NCBI RefSeq assembly: GCF_039614845.1
Contig: NZ_JBDIML010000009.1
Location: 40,768-104,767 of the forward strand
Origin: Ornithinibacillus xuwenensis
Lineage (GTDB): Bacteria > Bacillota > Bacilli > Bacillales > Amphibacillaceae
Reading direction: 5' to 3'
Length of the DNA stretch: 64,000 bases
Shown here: piece by piece, positions 26,792 to 35,635 of the stretch
How positions within the stretch are numbered: the first letter of the stretch is position 1
Layout: the number at the start of each line of letters is the position of its first letter
Program-made: the position numbers and the translations under genes
The notes under the pieces: model-generated
Databases searched by the model: none
What the model was told of the DNA's origin: nothing
The model's input: the letters and a program-made list of their open reading frames with translations, nothing else

Positions 26792-28456
26792 CTAACCAAT
26801 ATAAACCCGTGCCTCATATGGACGTAGTTTGATCGTAGCGCTCTCCAAGTTTTCCTCTACGTCTTCATAATTCCCAATTAGTAGCGTTCCAGTAGTAAGC
26901 TCATTATCTCGTATTTGGAATTCTGCTACTTCCCTACTAAAGTTTGTCAATACAAGCAGCTTTTGATCTTCATAAGCCCTAGTATATGCATATACTTGCT
27001 CATTAGCGTCATCAATTAGCTTATACTCTCCGTAAACAATAATCGGATTAGACTTACGTAATTGAATTAATTTACGGTAATAATGATAGATTGAATTTGT
27101 ATCTTGAACTGCTTGTTCTGCATTTATATCTGAATAATTCGGATTTACCTTAATCCATGGTTTGCCTGTCGTAAACCCTGCATTGTCACTAGCATTCCAT
27201 TGCATTGGAGTTCTAGCATTATCTCGCCCTTTTACATAGATAGATTCCATGACACTTTCATGTGGCTCACTACCCTCAAGTACTTTTTCTTTATACATAT
27301 TTAGGATTTCAATGTCCTTATAGTCATCAATAGAATCAAATCGGACATTCGTCATGCCAATTTCTTCTCCTTGGTACACGTAAGGAGTACCTTGGAGCAT
27401 ATGAAGAAATGTAGCCAGCATTTTTGCTGATTCTACTCGATACTCCTTATCATCCCCAAAACGAGAAACCATTCTTGGCTGATCATGGTTATTCATATAT
27501 AAACTGTTCCAGCCAACTCCATGGAGACCGGTTTGCCATTTCGTAATATTGTCTTTTAAATCCTTTAATTCTAATGGTTTCAAGTCCCATTTTCCATTTG
27601 GACCAGAGTCTAAATCCATATGCTCAAAGGTAAACACCATATTTAACTCATTACGACTCGGATCAGTATACAGCTTTGCATCTTCAACACTAGCACCCGG
27701 CATTTCGCCCACTGTCAAAATGTCATAGCTCGATAACACCTTTTGATTCATTTCCTGCAAGTAATCATGGATTCGGGGACCGTTAATGTAATATTGCCCA
27801 CCTCCAACGTATTTCTTACCCTCAGGATTAGGAGCATCTGGTAGTCCAGGTGCCTTCGAAATAAAATTAATAACATCCATGCGGAAGCCATCAATTCCTT
27901 TTTCTAGCCACCAGTTCATCATGCTATAAATTTCATTGCGAAGTGTTTCGTTCTCCCAGTTTAAATCTGGTTGTTTTTTACTGAATATATGTAAAAAGTA
28001 TTCACCAGTTTGCTCATCGTATTGCCATGCAGAACCACTAAAGGTTGATTCCCAATTATTGGGCTCTTTTCTCCAAATATAATAATCACGATATGGGTTG
28101 TCAGTTGATTTACGAGATTCCATAAACCATGCATGTTCATCAGATGAATGATTGACAACGAGATCCATGATGAGTTTCATATCTCGGTTATGTACTTCCT
28201 TTAGTAATTCCTCCCAATCCGCCATTGTTCCAAACTCATCCATAATGGCTTGATAATCACTAATATCGTAGCCATTGTCATCATTTGGAGATTTGTAAAC
28301 TGGCGATAGCCAAATTACATCAATCCCTAGATTTTTTAAATAATCTAGTTTTTGTGTAATACCTTTAATATCTCCAATTCCATCACCATTACTGTCATGA
28401 AAACTACGCGGGTATACTTGATACACGACACTTTCTTTCCACCATTGTTTGTTCAT
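26792..28456 (-). CDS. malL: Oligo-1,6-glucosidase / alpha-glucosidase, GH13
   Basis: A 554-residue cytoplasmic glucosidase that releases glucose from isomaltose-type and short malto-oligosaccharides. The start at 28456 (MNKQWWKESVVYQVYPRSF) follows AGGAGCTG; the frame extends upstream without a ribosome site. GH13 regions are all present: MDLVVNHSSDEH, GFRMDVINFIS (nucleophile Asp near 194), LTVGEMPG (acid Glu) and YMNNHDQPR. The NH-S in region I and DVIN in region II fit the oligo-1,6-glucosidase subfamily. There is no signal peptide. It is a single-gene unit with a candidate cre upstream. Close relatives with sucrose or trehalose-6-phosphate specificity cannot be fully excluded. Confidence 0.92.
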   Translation of the reverse strand: MNKQWWKESVVYQVYPRSFHDSNGDGIGDIKGITQKLDYLKNLGIDVIWLSPVYKSPNDDNGYDISDYQAIMDEFGTMADWEELLKEVHNRDMKLIMDLVVNHSSDEHAWFMESRKSTDNPYRDYYIWRKEPNNWESTFSGSAWQYDEQTGEYFLHIFSKKQPDLNWENETLRNEIYSMMNWWLEKGIDGFRMDVINFISKAPGLPDAPNPEGKKYVGGGQYYINGPRIHDYLQEMNQKVLSSYDILTVGEMPGASVEDAKLYTDPSRNELNMVFTFEHMDLDSGPNGKWDLKPLELKDLKDNITKWQTGLHGVGWNSLYMNNHDQPRMVSRFGDDKEYRVESAKMLATFLHMLQGTPYVYQGEEIGMTNVRFDSIDDYKDIEILNMYKEKVLEGSEPHESVMESIYVKGRDNARTPMQWNASDNAGFTTGKPWIKVNPNYSDINAEQAVQDTNSIYHYYRKLIQLRKSNPIIVYGEYKLIDDANEQVYAYTRAYEDQKLLVLTNFSREVAEFQIRDNELTTGTLLIGNYEDVEENLESATIKLRPYEARVYIG

Positions 28457-28583
28457 TATGTCAGCTCCTAACAAAGTTCTGCTACTCGATAGTCTGCTAT
28501 ATCCTATCATGTAAATTGTATTATCTATTGTTCATTCGAAATCTCTAAATAGCGTTCAGTAGACAGCTACATTCAATAACATT

Positions 28584-28597
28584 TGAAAACCTTTTCA
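28584..28597 (-). promoter_or_regulatory. Candidate cre site before malL
   Basis: TGAAAACCTTTTCA (either strand) fits the CcpA cre consensus except for one base of the central CG. It lies about 130 bases upstream of the alpha-glucosidase start. Confidence 0.4.
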
Positions 28598-28645
28598 GTT
28601 TTTAATGTATCATAGACATGTGCTTTCGACAATTACCAAGTCTAC

Positions 28646-28685
28646 AAAAAGAAAAAGATAGTAGTGCAACTAATACACTACTATC
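28646..28685 (-). terminator. Terminator at the end of the chemosensory operon
   Basis: GATAGTAGTG (28657-28666) pairs with CACTACTATC (28676-28685); the minus-strand RNA continues TTTTTCTTTTT. It closes the che/MCP operon. Confidence 0.9.
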
Positions 28686-28695
28686 CTTATAGAAT

Positions 28696-30735
28696 TTACA
28701 ACTTAAATTTACGAACTAACCCATTTAATTCTTCGGCTAGCTTCGCTAATTGTTCAGAGCTACCAGCCACTTCCTCCATAATACTGCTCGTTTGCTGTGT
28801 CGATGCAGATGTTTGCTCAACTCCAGCTGCAGATTCCTCTGAGATTGCTGCGATTTCTTCAATAGAAGTACTCATTTTCTCACTATTAGTTGAAATGTCA
28901 GCTAGGTTCTCTGAAATGCTAGAAATACTGGTTACCATGCCAGATACAGCCTGACTAATCTTGCCAAAGGTCTCTCCTGTCGTAGCAATATGTGAGGTTC
29001 CTTGCTTCACCTCTTCATAGCCACCTTCTAGTGAGTCCGTTACATTTGTCGTCTCCGTTTGGATATTGGAAACAATCTCGGTAATATGTGTAACAGAATC
29101 TGACACTTGCTCTGCAAGCTTTCTGACTTCATCCGCAACAACAGCAAAGCCTTTGCCATGCTCCCCAGCTCTTGCCGCTTCAATTGCAGCGTTTAACGCT
29201 AGAAGGTTTGTCTGTTCAGCGACATCCTTAATAACGGTTACTAAGTTTGAAATTTCCTGTGAATGTTTGTCAAGACCTGTTACCTTCTGAACAGCCTCTT
29301 GGACAATACGATCAATCCGTTCCATTTGTTCTGTAGAGGTAGTCATTAATTGACTTCCTTCATTCGTCAATGATAAGACTACATTCGAATCTTTTCCGAT
29401 TAAAAGACCCTGATCATTGGCTTCTTTTACCTTCGCGACAAAGGAACTCATCACTGATGACAAATCACTCGCACTATTTGCTTGTGTTTCGGAACCTGCC
29501 GCAAGCTCCTGCATGGTTGTTGCAACTTGGTCTGTCCCTGTTTTTACTTCATTTGCTGATTGTGTCAATTCTTCACTTTGACTCGATACCGTTTCTGATA
29601 CTTCATTAATCTGATTTAATAGATCTCGCATATTCGTATTCATTTCATTTGTGGCTACAACGAGTTTTCCGATTTCATCTTGTGATTTAACTTCAAGCGC
29701 CTCATGGCTTAAGTCGCCACTAGCAATGCTTCTCATTCGCTCCATAATACGTTGAATCGGCTTCGTGATACGTCTTGTAACCCATATTGTTACTGCAACA
29801 CCAATAATCAATACAATACCTAAACTAATTGAAATAGGAATAATAATTGCTTGAGCTTTTTTCTCAAAATCAACTTTGTTAATTGTTCCGGCAATAATCC
29901 AATCTGTAGTTGAATTTTTGACGAAACCTAGGGCTTTATCTTTTCCCTCTGATTCATACTCAACGACTCCATGGTCACCAGCGTCTACGATTTTTTGGTA
30001 GTAGTCTTCTTGTGACTGATCCTGCCCAATATTATCTACGGTTGGATGGGCAACATACTTGCCATCATTATCAAAAATCACAACATAACCAGTATCACCG
30101 ATTTTTACTTTCGAAACCATTTCAATAAGTGTATTAACCGATACATCAGCACCCATTACACCAACTAATTGATTACCATTAAAATATGCTTTCGCTGCTG
30201 TTACAACCGTTTCACCGGTTCCCGCATCCACATATGGATCTGTCCAAATAATTTCTCCACCAGCGTCTACAGCATCCTGATACCATGGTCTTTCTCGTGC
30301 ATCAAAATCTGCAGGAAGATCTAATATCGGGTATACAACCATCTCACCATTTTCTTCCAACCCAGTATAGAGGTTTAAAATGGAAGGTGATGTTTCTTTC
30401 GTCTCTTTTAAATAATTTATCACTTGATCATGTTTATCAGCTTGATAGTCTACCAATAGCTCATTAGACGTATAACGATCTAATGTACCAGTGATATTGG
30501 AGAAAAACATTTCAAATGTATCATCCATACTTACCATTTGACTTTCCACATTGTTTACGAGCTCATCTGTTGTATTTTGCACACTCGATAGATAGCTTAC
30601 TACGGAAACAGTTCCCCCAGCTAATATAATCAAAAGGATAAACGGAATTAAGATTTGATTCTGAATGGACTTCGTAAAGAAATTACCTTTCCCTTTACCC
30701 ACATTTACATGCTTGTCAGTTTTCTTTCTTTTCAT
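28696..30735 (-). CDS. Methyl-accepting chemotaxis protein, dCache type (MCP1)
   Basis: A 679-residue chemoreceptor. TM1 is about 28-50, then an extracellular double-Cache sensor (about 55-290), TM2 about 297-318, HAMP about 318-372, and a long cytoplasmic signalling domain to the end. The conserved tip with LLALNAAIEAARAGEHGKGF is the CheA/CheW contact. The sensor holds ERPWYQDAV and TDPYVDAGTGETVVTAA, the R-x-x-WY and Y-x-D pattern of McpA/B-like dCache domains, so a small organic ligand such as an amino acid is likely. The start follows GGAGG. Last gene of the operon; its signalling half closely resembles those of the two MCPs upstream. Confidence 0.95.
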   Translation of the reverse strand: MKRKKTDKHVNVGKGKGNFFTKSIQNQILIPFILLIILAGGTVSVVSYLSSVQNTTDELVNNVESQMVSMDDTFEMFFSNITGTLDRYTSNELLVDYQADKHDQVINYLKETKETSPSILNLYTGLEENGEMVVYPILDLPADFDARERPWYQDAVDAGGEIIWTDPYVDAGTGETVVTAAKAYFNGNQLVGVMGADVSVNTLIEMVSKVKIGDTGYVVIFDNDGKYVAHPTVDNIGQDQSQEDYYQKIVDAGDHGVVEYESEGKDKALGFVKNSTTDWIIAGTINKVDFEKKAQAIIIPISISLGIVLIIGVAVTIWVTRRITKPIQRIMERMRSIASGDLSHEALEVKSQDEIGKLVVATNEMNTNMRDLLNQINEVSETVSSQSEELTQSANEVKTGTDQVATTMQELAAGSETQANSASDLSSVMSSFVAKVKEANDQGLLIGKDSNVVLSLTNEGSQLMTTSTEQMERIDRIVQEAVQKVTGLDKHSQEISNLVTVIKDVAEQTNLLALNAAIEAARAGEHGKGFAVVADEVRKLAEQVSDSVTHITEIVSNIQTETTNVTDSLEGGYEEVKQGTSHIATTGETFGKISQAVSGMVTSISSISENLADISTNSEKMSTSIEEIAAISEESAAGVEQTSASTQQTSSIMEEVAGSSEQLAKLAEELNGLVRKFKL

Positions 30736-30791
30736 TTTATTACCTCCAGTTTTAAATATTCAGTATTTTTTTCACCCAATTATTTATATGA

Positions 30792-30835
30792 AAACTGCAT
30801 AAGCGTGTCCATGAAGGAAACGACTTATGCAGTTT
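30792..30835 (-). terminator. Stem-loop between MCP2 and MCP1 (duplicated)
   Basis: AAACTGCATAAG (30792-30803) pairs with CTTATGCAGTTT (30824-30835). The same arms occur at 32974-33017, so the hairpin was copied with the MCP gene. The following minus-strand TTTTC is short, so it is perhaps a partial terminator. Confidence 0.65.
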
Positions 30836-30872
30836 AACTATTTTATCTCTCTCTATTTTTTCTATTATTTCT

Positions 30873-32933
30873 TTATAATTTAAATTGACGTACTAAGCCA
30901 TTTAGCTCTTCAGCAAGTTTTGCTAATTGCTCAGAGCTTCCGGCAACTTCTTCCATGATGCTGCTTGTTTGCTGTGTGGATGCAGAGGTTTGTTCAACAC
31001 CAGCTGCGGATTCTTCTGAAATTGCAGCAATTTCTTCTACTGATGCGTTCATCTTCTCACTGTTGTTCGCAATCTCTACTAAGTTCTCTGAAATTGTTGT
31101 AATACTACTTACCATTCCAGTTACAGATTGTGTAATTTTCCCGAAGGTTTCTCCTGTTGTCTCAATTTGGGAGGTTCCTTGCTTAACTTCCTGATAGCCA
31201 CCTTGGAGTGATTCGGTTACATTATTCGTCTCTGACTGGATATTTGTAACAATATTCGTAATATCGGTAACAGAATTTGAAACTTGTTCTGCAAGCTTTC
31301 TTACTTCATCTGCTACAACGGCAAATCCTTTCCCATGCTCACCAGCTCTTGCAGCTTCAATGGCTGCGTTTAACGCTAATAGATTAGTTTGTTCGGCAAC
31401 ATCTTTAATCACAGTAACTAGATTTGAGATTTCCTGTGACTGCTTATCAAGACCAGTTACCTTTTGAACGGCATCTTGAACAATACGATCAATCTTCTCC
31501 ATCTGTTTCGTCGAATCAGTCATTAACCTGCTACCTTCATTGGTCATAGCTAGAACTTGTTTTGAGTTTTCTTCTATAGACAACCCTTGTTCGTTTGTAT
31601 CCTTTACCTTTGTAACAAAAGTGCCCATGATCGATGACAAGTCACTCGCACTATTTGCTTGTGTTTCAGAACCAGAAGCAAGCTCTTGCATTGTCGTAGC
31701 TACTTGGTCTGTTCCTGTTTTTACTTCATTAGCAGATTGCGTTAACTCCTCACTTTGACTTGAAACAGTCTCGGATACTTTATTAATCTGATTTAGTAGA
31801 TCACGCATATTTTGGTTCATGTCATTGGCTGCTAATACAAGTTGGCCTACTTCATCTCGAGCTTTTGTTTGTAGGTCATCATAACTTAAATCACCACTTG
31901 CAATAAGCCTCATTCGTTCCATAACCGTTTTGATTGGATTTGTAATTCTACGTGTAATGAAGAACGTTATAACGCCTCCAATAATTAATACAATACCAAG
32001 ACTAATCGTGATAGGAAGAATAATTGCTTGTCCTTTTTCCTCAAATTCATCGATATAAACTGTACCGCCTATTATCCAGCCTGTAGTTGGATTTTTAACA
32101 AATCCCATTACTTTATCCTTACCTTCAAACTCATAGTGAACAATCCCTTGATCACCAGTGCTCACTATTTTTTTATAATATTCCTCTTGTGATTGATCCT
32201 CACCAATATATTCCGCATTTGGATGGGCAGCAAACTTTCCGGCGTTATCAAAAATAGTTGCATAACCCGTGTCACCAATAGTTATTTTATCTACCATTTC
32301 GATAAGGGTTTCTGCTAATACATCTGCAGATAGTACGCCCGTTAATTTACTTCCGTTATAAATAGCTTTAGAGGCAGTCACAACTAATTCGCCAGTACTT
32401 TCATCAAGATATGGGTCTGTCCAAACAGTTTCTCCTTTTGCACTTACTGCATTTTGATACCATGATTGCTCTTTTACATTGAAATCATTACTTAATTCTG
32501 TCTCAGGATAAATAATAACTTCCCCAGTTTCTTCATATCCTATATAAATATTAGCGATATTGGCATCAGCTACTTGGGTCTCTTTCAGGTCTTTCAAGAT
32601 ATCCCCAAAATAATTGGAATCATATTTCATCATCATATCTTTTGATGCTAATCTATCCAGTGACGTCTCGATACTAGAGAAAAACATTTCAAATGTATCA
32701 TTCATCCCGACCATTTGACTTTCCACATTGTTAACAAGCTCATCAGTTGTATTTTTTACACTAGTTGTATAACTTACAATTGAAACAGCTCCTCCAGCAA
32801 TAATAATGAGTAAAATGAAAGGAATTAAAATTTGATTTTGTATTGATTTGGTAATAAAGTTGCCAGTATTTCTAGTATGTTTATCAGTTTTATTTTGGTT
32901 ATTATTTCTCAATTTGTCTGTGTCCCCTAGCAT
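30873..32933 (-). CDS. Methyl-accepting chemotaxis protein, dCache type (MCP2)
   Basis: A 686-residue chemoreceptor with the same plan as MCP1: TM1 about 32-55, double-Cache sensor about 60-297, TM2 about 300-325, HAMP, signalling domain. Its Cache ligand motif reads KEQSWYQNAV instead of RERPWYQDAV, so the Arg that commonly grips ligand is not conserved and specificity probably differs. Long stretches of the signalling domain match MCP3 almost residue for residue, while the sensor matches MCP1. The N-terminus is less certain; an ATG follows a weak site. It lies between two copies of the same hairpin. Confidence 0.95.
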   Translation of the reverse strand: MLGDTDKLRNNNQNKTDKHTRNTGNFITKSIQNQILIPFILLIIIAGGAVSIVSYTTSVKNTTDELVNNVESQMVGMNDTFEMFFSSIETSLDRLASKDMMMKYDSNYFGDILKDLKETQVADANIANIYIGYEETGEVIIYPETELSNDFNVKEQSWYQNAVSAKGETVWTDPYLDESTGELVVTASKAIYNGSKLTGVLSADVLAETLIEMVDKITIGDTGYATIFDNAGKFAAHPNAEYIGEDQSQEEYYKKIVSTGDQGIVHYEFEGKDKVMGFVKNPTTGWIIGGTVYIDEFEEKGQAIILPITISLGIVLIIGGVITFFITRRITNPIKTVMERMRLIASGDLSYDDLQTKARDEVGQLVLAANDMNQNMRDLLNQINKVSETVSSQSEELTQSANEVKTGTDQVATTMQELASGSETQANSASDLSSIMGTFVTKVKDTNEQGLSIEENSKQVLAMTNEGSRLMTDSTKQMEKIDRIVQDAVQKVTGLDKQSQEISNLVTVIKDVAEQTNLLALNAAIEAARAGEHGKGFAVVADEVRKLAEQVSNSVTDITNIVTNIQSETNNVTESLQGGYQEVKQGTSQIETTGETFGKITQSVTGMVSSITTISENLVEIANNSEKMNASVEEIAAISEESAAGVEQTSASTQQTSSIMEEVAGSSEQLAKLAEELNGLVRQFKL

Positions 32934-32973
32934 GTATTATTCTAGATGTCTAATTTAGAACCACTATTTTGGA

Positions 32974-33017
32974 AAACTGCATAAGCGCCTCCTTGAAGGA
33001 AACAACTTATGCAGTTT
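32974..33017 (-). terminator. Stem-loop between MCP3 and MCP2 (duplicated)
   Basis: AAACTGCATAAG (32974-32985) pairs with CTTATGCAGTTT (33006-33017). Arms and much of the loop equal the hairpin at 30792-30835. Confidence 0.65.
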
Positions 33018-33044
33018 ATGTATGTTCTCTCTATCTATTTTTCT

Positions 33045-34787
33045 CTATAGTTTAAATTGTCGTACTAATCCGTTTAGCTCTTCTGCTAATTTAGCTAATT
33101 GCTCAGAGCTTCCGGCCACCTCTTCCATGATGCTACTTGTTTGCTGTGTTGATGCAGAGGTTTGTTCAACACCTGCTGCGGATTCTTCAGAAATTGCAGC
33201 GATTTCTTCAATGGATGTACTCATCTGCTCACTGTTGTTCGCAATCTCTGCTAAATTCTCTGAAATTGTTGTGATACTACTTACCATTCCAGTTACAGCT
33301 TGTGAAATTTTCCCGAAGGTTTGTCCTGTTGTCTCAATTTGGGAGGTTCCTTGCTTAACCTCCTGATAGCCACCTTGTAGTGATTCTGTTACATTATTCG
33401 TCTCTGACTGGATATTTGTAACAATATTCGTAATATCGGTAACAGAATTTGAAACCTGTTCTGCAAGCTTTCTTACTTCATCTGCTACAACGGCAAATCC
33501 TTTCCCATGCTCACCAGCTCGTGCAGCTTCAATGGCTGCGTTTAACGCTAATAGATTAGTTTGTTCGGCAACGTCCTTAATCACAGTTACTAGATTTGAG
33601 ATTTCCTGTGACTGCTTATCAAGACCAGTTACCTTTTGAACAGCATCTTGAACAATGCGATCGATTTTCTCCATCTGCTTGGTAGAATCAGTCATTAATT
33701 GGCTACCTTCATTGGTCATAGCTAGAACTTGTTTTGAGTTTTCTTCTATAGACAACCCTTGTTCGTTTGTATCCTTTACCTTTGTAACAAATGAACTCAT
33801 TACTGCAGACAAGTCACTTGCACTATTTGCTTGTGTTTCAGAACCAGAAGCGAGCTCCTGCATCGTTGTTGCAACTTGCTCTGAGCTAGCTCTTACTTCA
33901 TTTGCTGATTGTGTTAACTGATCGCTCTTACTTGTTACAGTTCCAGATACTTCCGAGACTTGGTTAATAATAGAGCGTAAATTAGAGCTCATCTCATTAA
34001 TAGAAGAAGAAAGCTTACCGATTTCATCTTTTCCATCATAATTAATATTTTCAACAGATAAGTCACCGGCTGCAATTTGATTACTCACTTCTACTACTTT
34101 ATTTAAGTTTCGAGAAACCAATCTACTAATAAGAAGAAGTAACAGCGTTCCAATTACAGCTGAAATAACAAGTGCAGCAAGCTGTACAATAAACGTTAAT
34201 TGTTGACTTTCCTTAACATTATCGATTGCTAACTCTCTATCTGCATTTACAGTATCCTGTAAACTATCCAAAAATTTAACAGTCTCTTCACTAATTCTGT
34301 TGGACTGCAGCACATAGTTTTCTGCTGAGACAGTTTTATCATTTTGTACCGCTGGTAGAATACTACCTTCAAATAGATCATTCATTAATTGATCATTGGC
34401 AACAATTTGTTCGAACAAGGTAATCTGTTCTTCTGTATCAAGTTCATCTTTAATATCAGCTTCCAATTTATCAAAGAATTCCTTTTCCATCTCTAATTGT
34501 TCTAATATCTCTGGATTTTCTGTTGCCCAATAATTTACGATATGATTACTCTTGGACCTTGTAAGAGAACCCATTTCTGAAATATTTAATGCACGATCAC
34601 CTCTACGCTCTAGTGCATCCACATTATCCCCAATATTTCCAACTAAAATTGCACCAATTGCTGAAGATACTCCAAATAGAATTAATACGACCGTTAGAAC
34701 AATCCCGTATTTCCAGCCTATCTTTAGGTTATTAAATAATTTAAATGATTTTTTTTGTCTTTGTACGTTAGTCTTTTTTTTCCCCAT
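33045..34787 (-). CDS. Methyl-accepting chemotaxis protein, four-helix-bundle type (MCP3)
   Basis: A chemoreceptor of about 580 residues. TM1 is about 22-45, a short helical extracellular domain about 46-190 fits the 4HB_MCP bundle, TM2 is about 193-215, then HAMP and signalling domain. The start at 34787 follows AAAGGTG that lies inside the end of cheY, two bases after its stop, so translation is coupled. A longer frame upstream overlaps cheY and is not used. The sensor is unrelated to the Cache sensors of MCP1 and MCP2, yet the signalling half is nearly identical to theirs. Confidence 0.95.
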   Translation of the reverse strand: MGKKKTNVQRQKKSFKLFNNLKIGWKYGIVLTVVLILFGVSSAIGAILVGNIGDNVDALERRGDRALNISEMGSLTRSKSNHIVNYWATENPEILEQLEMEKEFFDKLEADIKDELDTEEQITLFEQIVANDQLMNDLFEGSILPAVQNDKTVSAENYVLQSNRISEETVKFLDSLQDTVNADRELAIDNVKESQQLTFIVQLAALVISAVIGTLLLLLISRLVSRNLNKVVEVSNQIAAGDLSVENINYDGKDEIGKLSSSINEMSSNLRSIINQVSEVSGTVTSKSDQLTQSANEVRASSEQVATTMQELASGSETQANSASDLSAVMSSFVTKVKDTNEQGLSIEENSKQVLAMTNEGSQLMTDSTKQMEKIDRIVQDAVQKVTGLDKQSQEISNLVTVIKDVAEQTNLLALNAAIEAARAGEHGKGFAVVADEVRKLAEQVSNSVTDITNIVTNIQSETNNVTESLQGGYQEVKQGTSQIETTGQTFGKISQAVTGMVSSITTISENLAEIANNSEQMSTSIEEIAAISEESAAGVEQTSASTQQTSSIMEEVAGSSEQLAKLAEELNGLVRQFKL

Positions 34788-34788
34788 T

Positions 34789-35145
34789 CTACAACACCTT
34801 TGCGAGTGACTCCGAAATACGATCTGCATTAAATGGCTTCACCACAAAGTCATTTGCACCTGCTTTTATCGCATCTACAACCATTCCTTGTTGTCCCATT
34901 GCAGAGCACATAATTATTTTGACATTTGGTAATTTCTGTTTAATTTCAGTTGTTGCATCCACACCATTCATCTCTGGCATTGTGATATCCATTGTAATAA
35001 GGTCTGGATTTAGCTCGGTTGCTTTTTCGATTGCTACTAAGCCATTTTCAGCTTCGCCAACAACCTCATGTCCTAGTTTTGTAATAATATCTCTTAGTTG
35101 CATACGCATAAATGCTGCGTCATCTGTAATTAACACTCGTGCCAT
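34789..35145 (-). CDS. cheY: Chemotaxis response regulator CheY
   Basis: A 118-residue single receiver domain. Acidic pocket Asp8 and Asp9, phosphorylation site Asp53 (ITMDITMPEMNG), Ser81 and Lys103 (VVKPF) are all in place. It is phosphorylated by CheA and in bacilli binds the flagellar switch. The start at 35145 follows GGAGG eight bases upstream; an in-frame TTG at 35160 overlaps that site. It lies 16 bases after cheW and is coupled to MCP3. Confidence 0.95.
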   Translation of the reverse strand: MARVLITDDAAFMRMQLRDIITKLGHEVVGEAENGLVAIEKATELNPDLITMDITMPEMNGVDATTEIKQKLPNVKIIMCSAMGQQGMVVDAIKAGANDFVVKPFNADRISESLAKVL

Positions 35146-35160
35146 CTTGATGTCCTCCAA

Positions 35161-35622
35161 TTAATTAGCTACTTCTTTTAATTCTTCCGCTTCTTCCATT
35201 GCTAATACTTTACCTAGTTCAAGTAATATTAGTAACTCGCTTTCAAGTTTCGCAACACCTTTAATATATTCCTTACGAACCATTCCGCCCATTTCTTTTG
35301 CCTCTTCGATTACACTCGAATCAATATCCAATACATCTGTTGCTGCATCTACAATTAGCCCTACTTGAATGTTGTCGACCTTTACAACGACAATACGGTT
35401 CAAATCAGATGGTTCTGTTTGATCGATTTCTAACCGTTCCTTTAAATCAATTACTGGAACAGTCTCACCATGAAGGGTCATGATACCCTTAATGAATTCT
35501 GAAGTTCCTGGTACCTTTGTGATTTCTTTCATTTTTTCAATGGACATAACCTGCTTCACATCTGCGCCATATCGTTGACCATTTAAGGTAAAAACGATAA
35601 TCTTTACTGTCTCTTCCATCAT
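35161..35622 (-). CDS. cheW: Chemotaxis adaptor CheW
   Basis: A 153-residue adaptor made of one CheW SH3-like domain, linking CheA to the receptors. Family marks are VFTLNGQRYGADVKQVMSIEKM, IKGIMTLHGETVPVIDLKERL and VGLIVDAATDVLDI. A Glu-rich C-terminal tail (AMEEAEELKEVAN) extends beyond the usual end. Two ATGs stand in tandem; GGGAGG fits either. It lies 13 bases after cheA and just before cheY. Confidence 0.95.
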   Translation of the reverse strand: MMEETVKIIVFTLNGQRYGADVKQVMSIEKMKEITKVPGTSEFIKGIMTLHGETVPVIDLKERLEIDQTEPSDLNRIVVVKVDNIQVGLIVDAATDVLDIDSSVIEEAKEMGGMVRKEYIKGVAKLESELLILLELGKVLAMEEAEELKEVAN

Positions 35623-35635
35623 GATGCCTCCCTCG

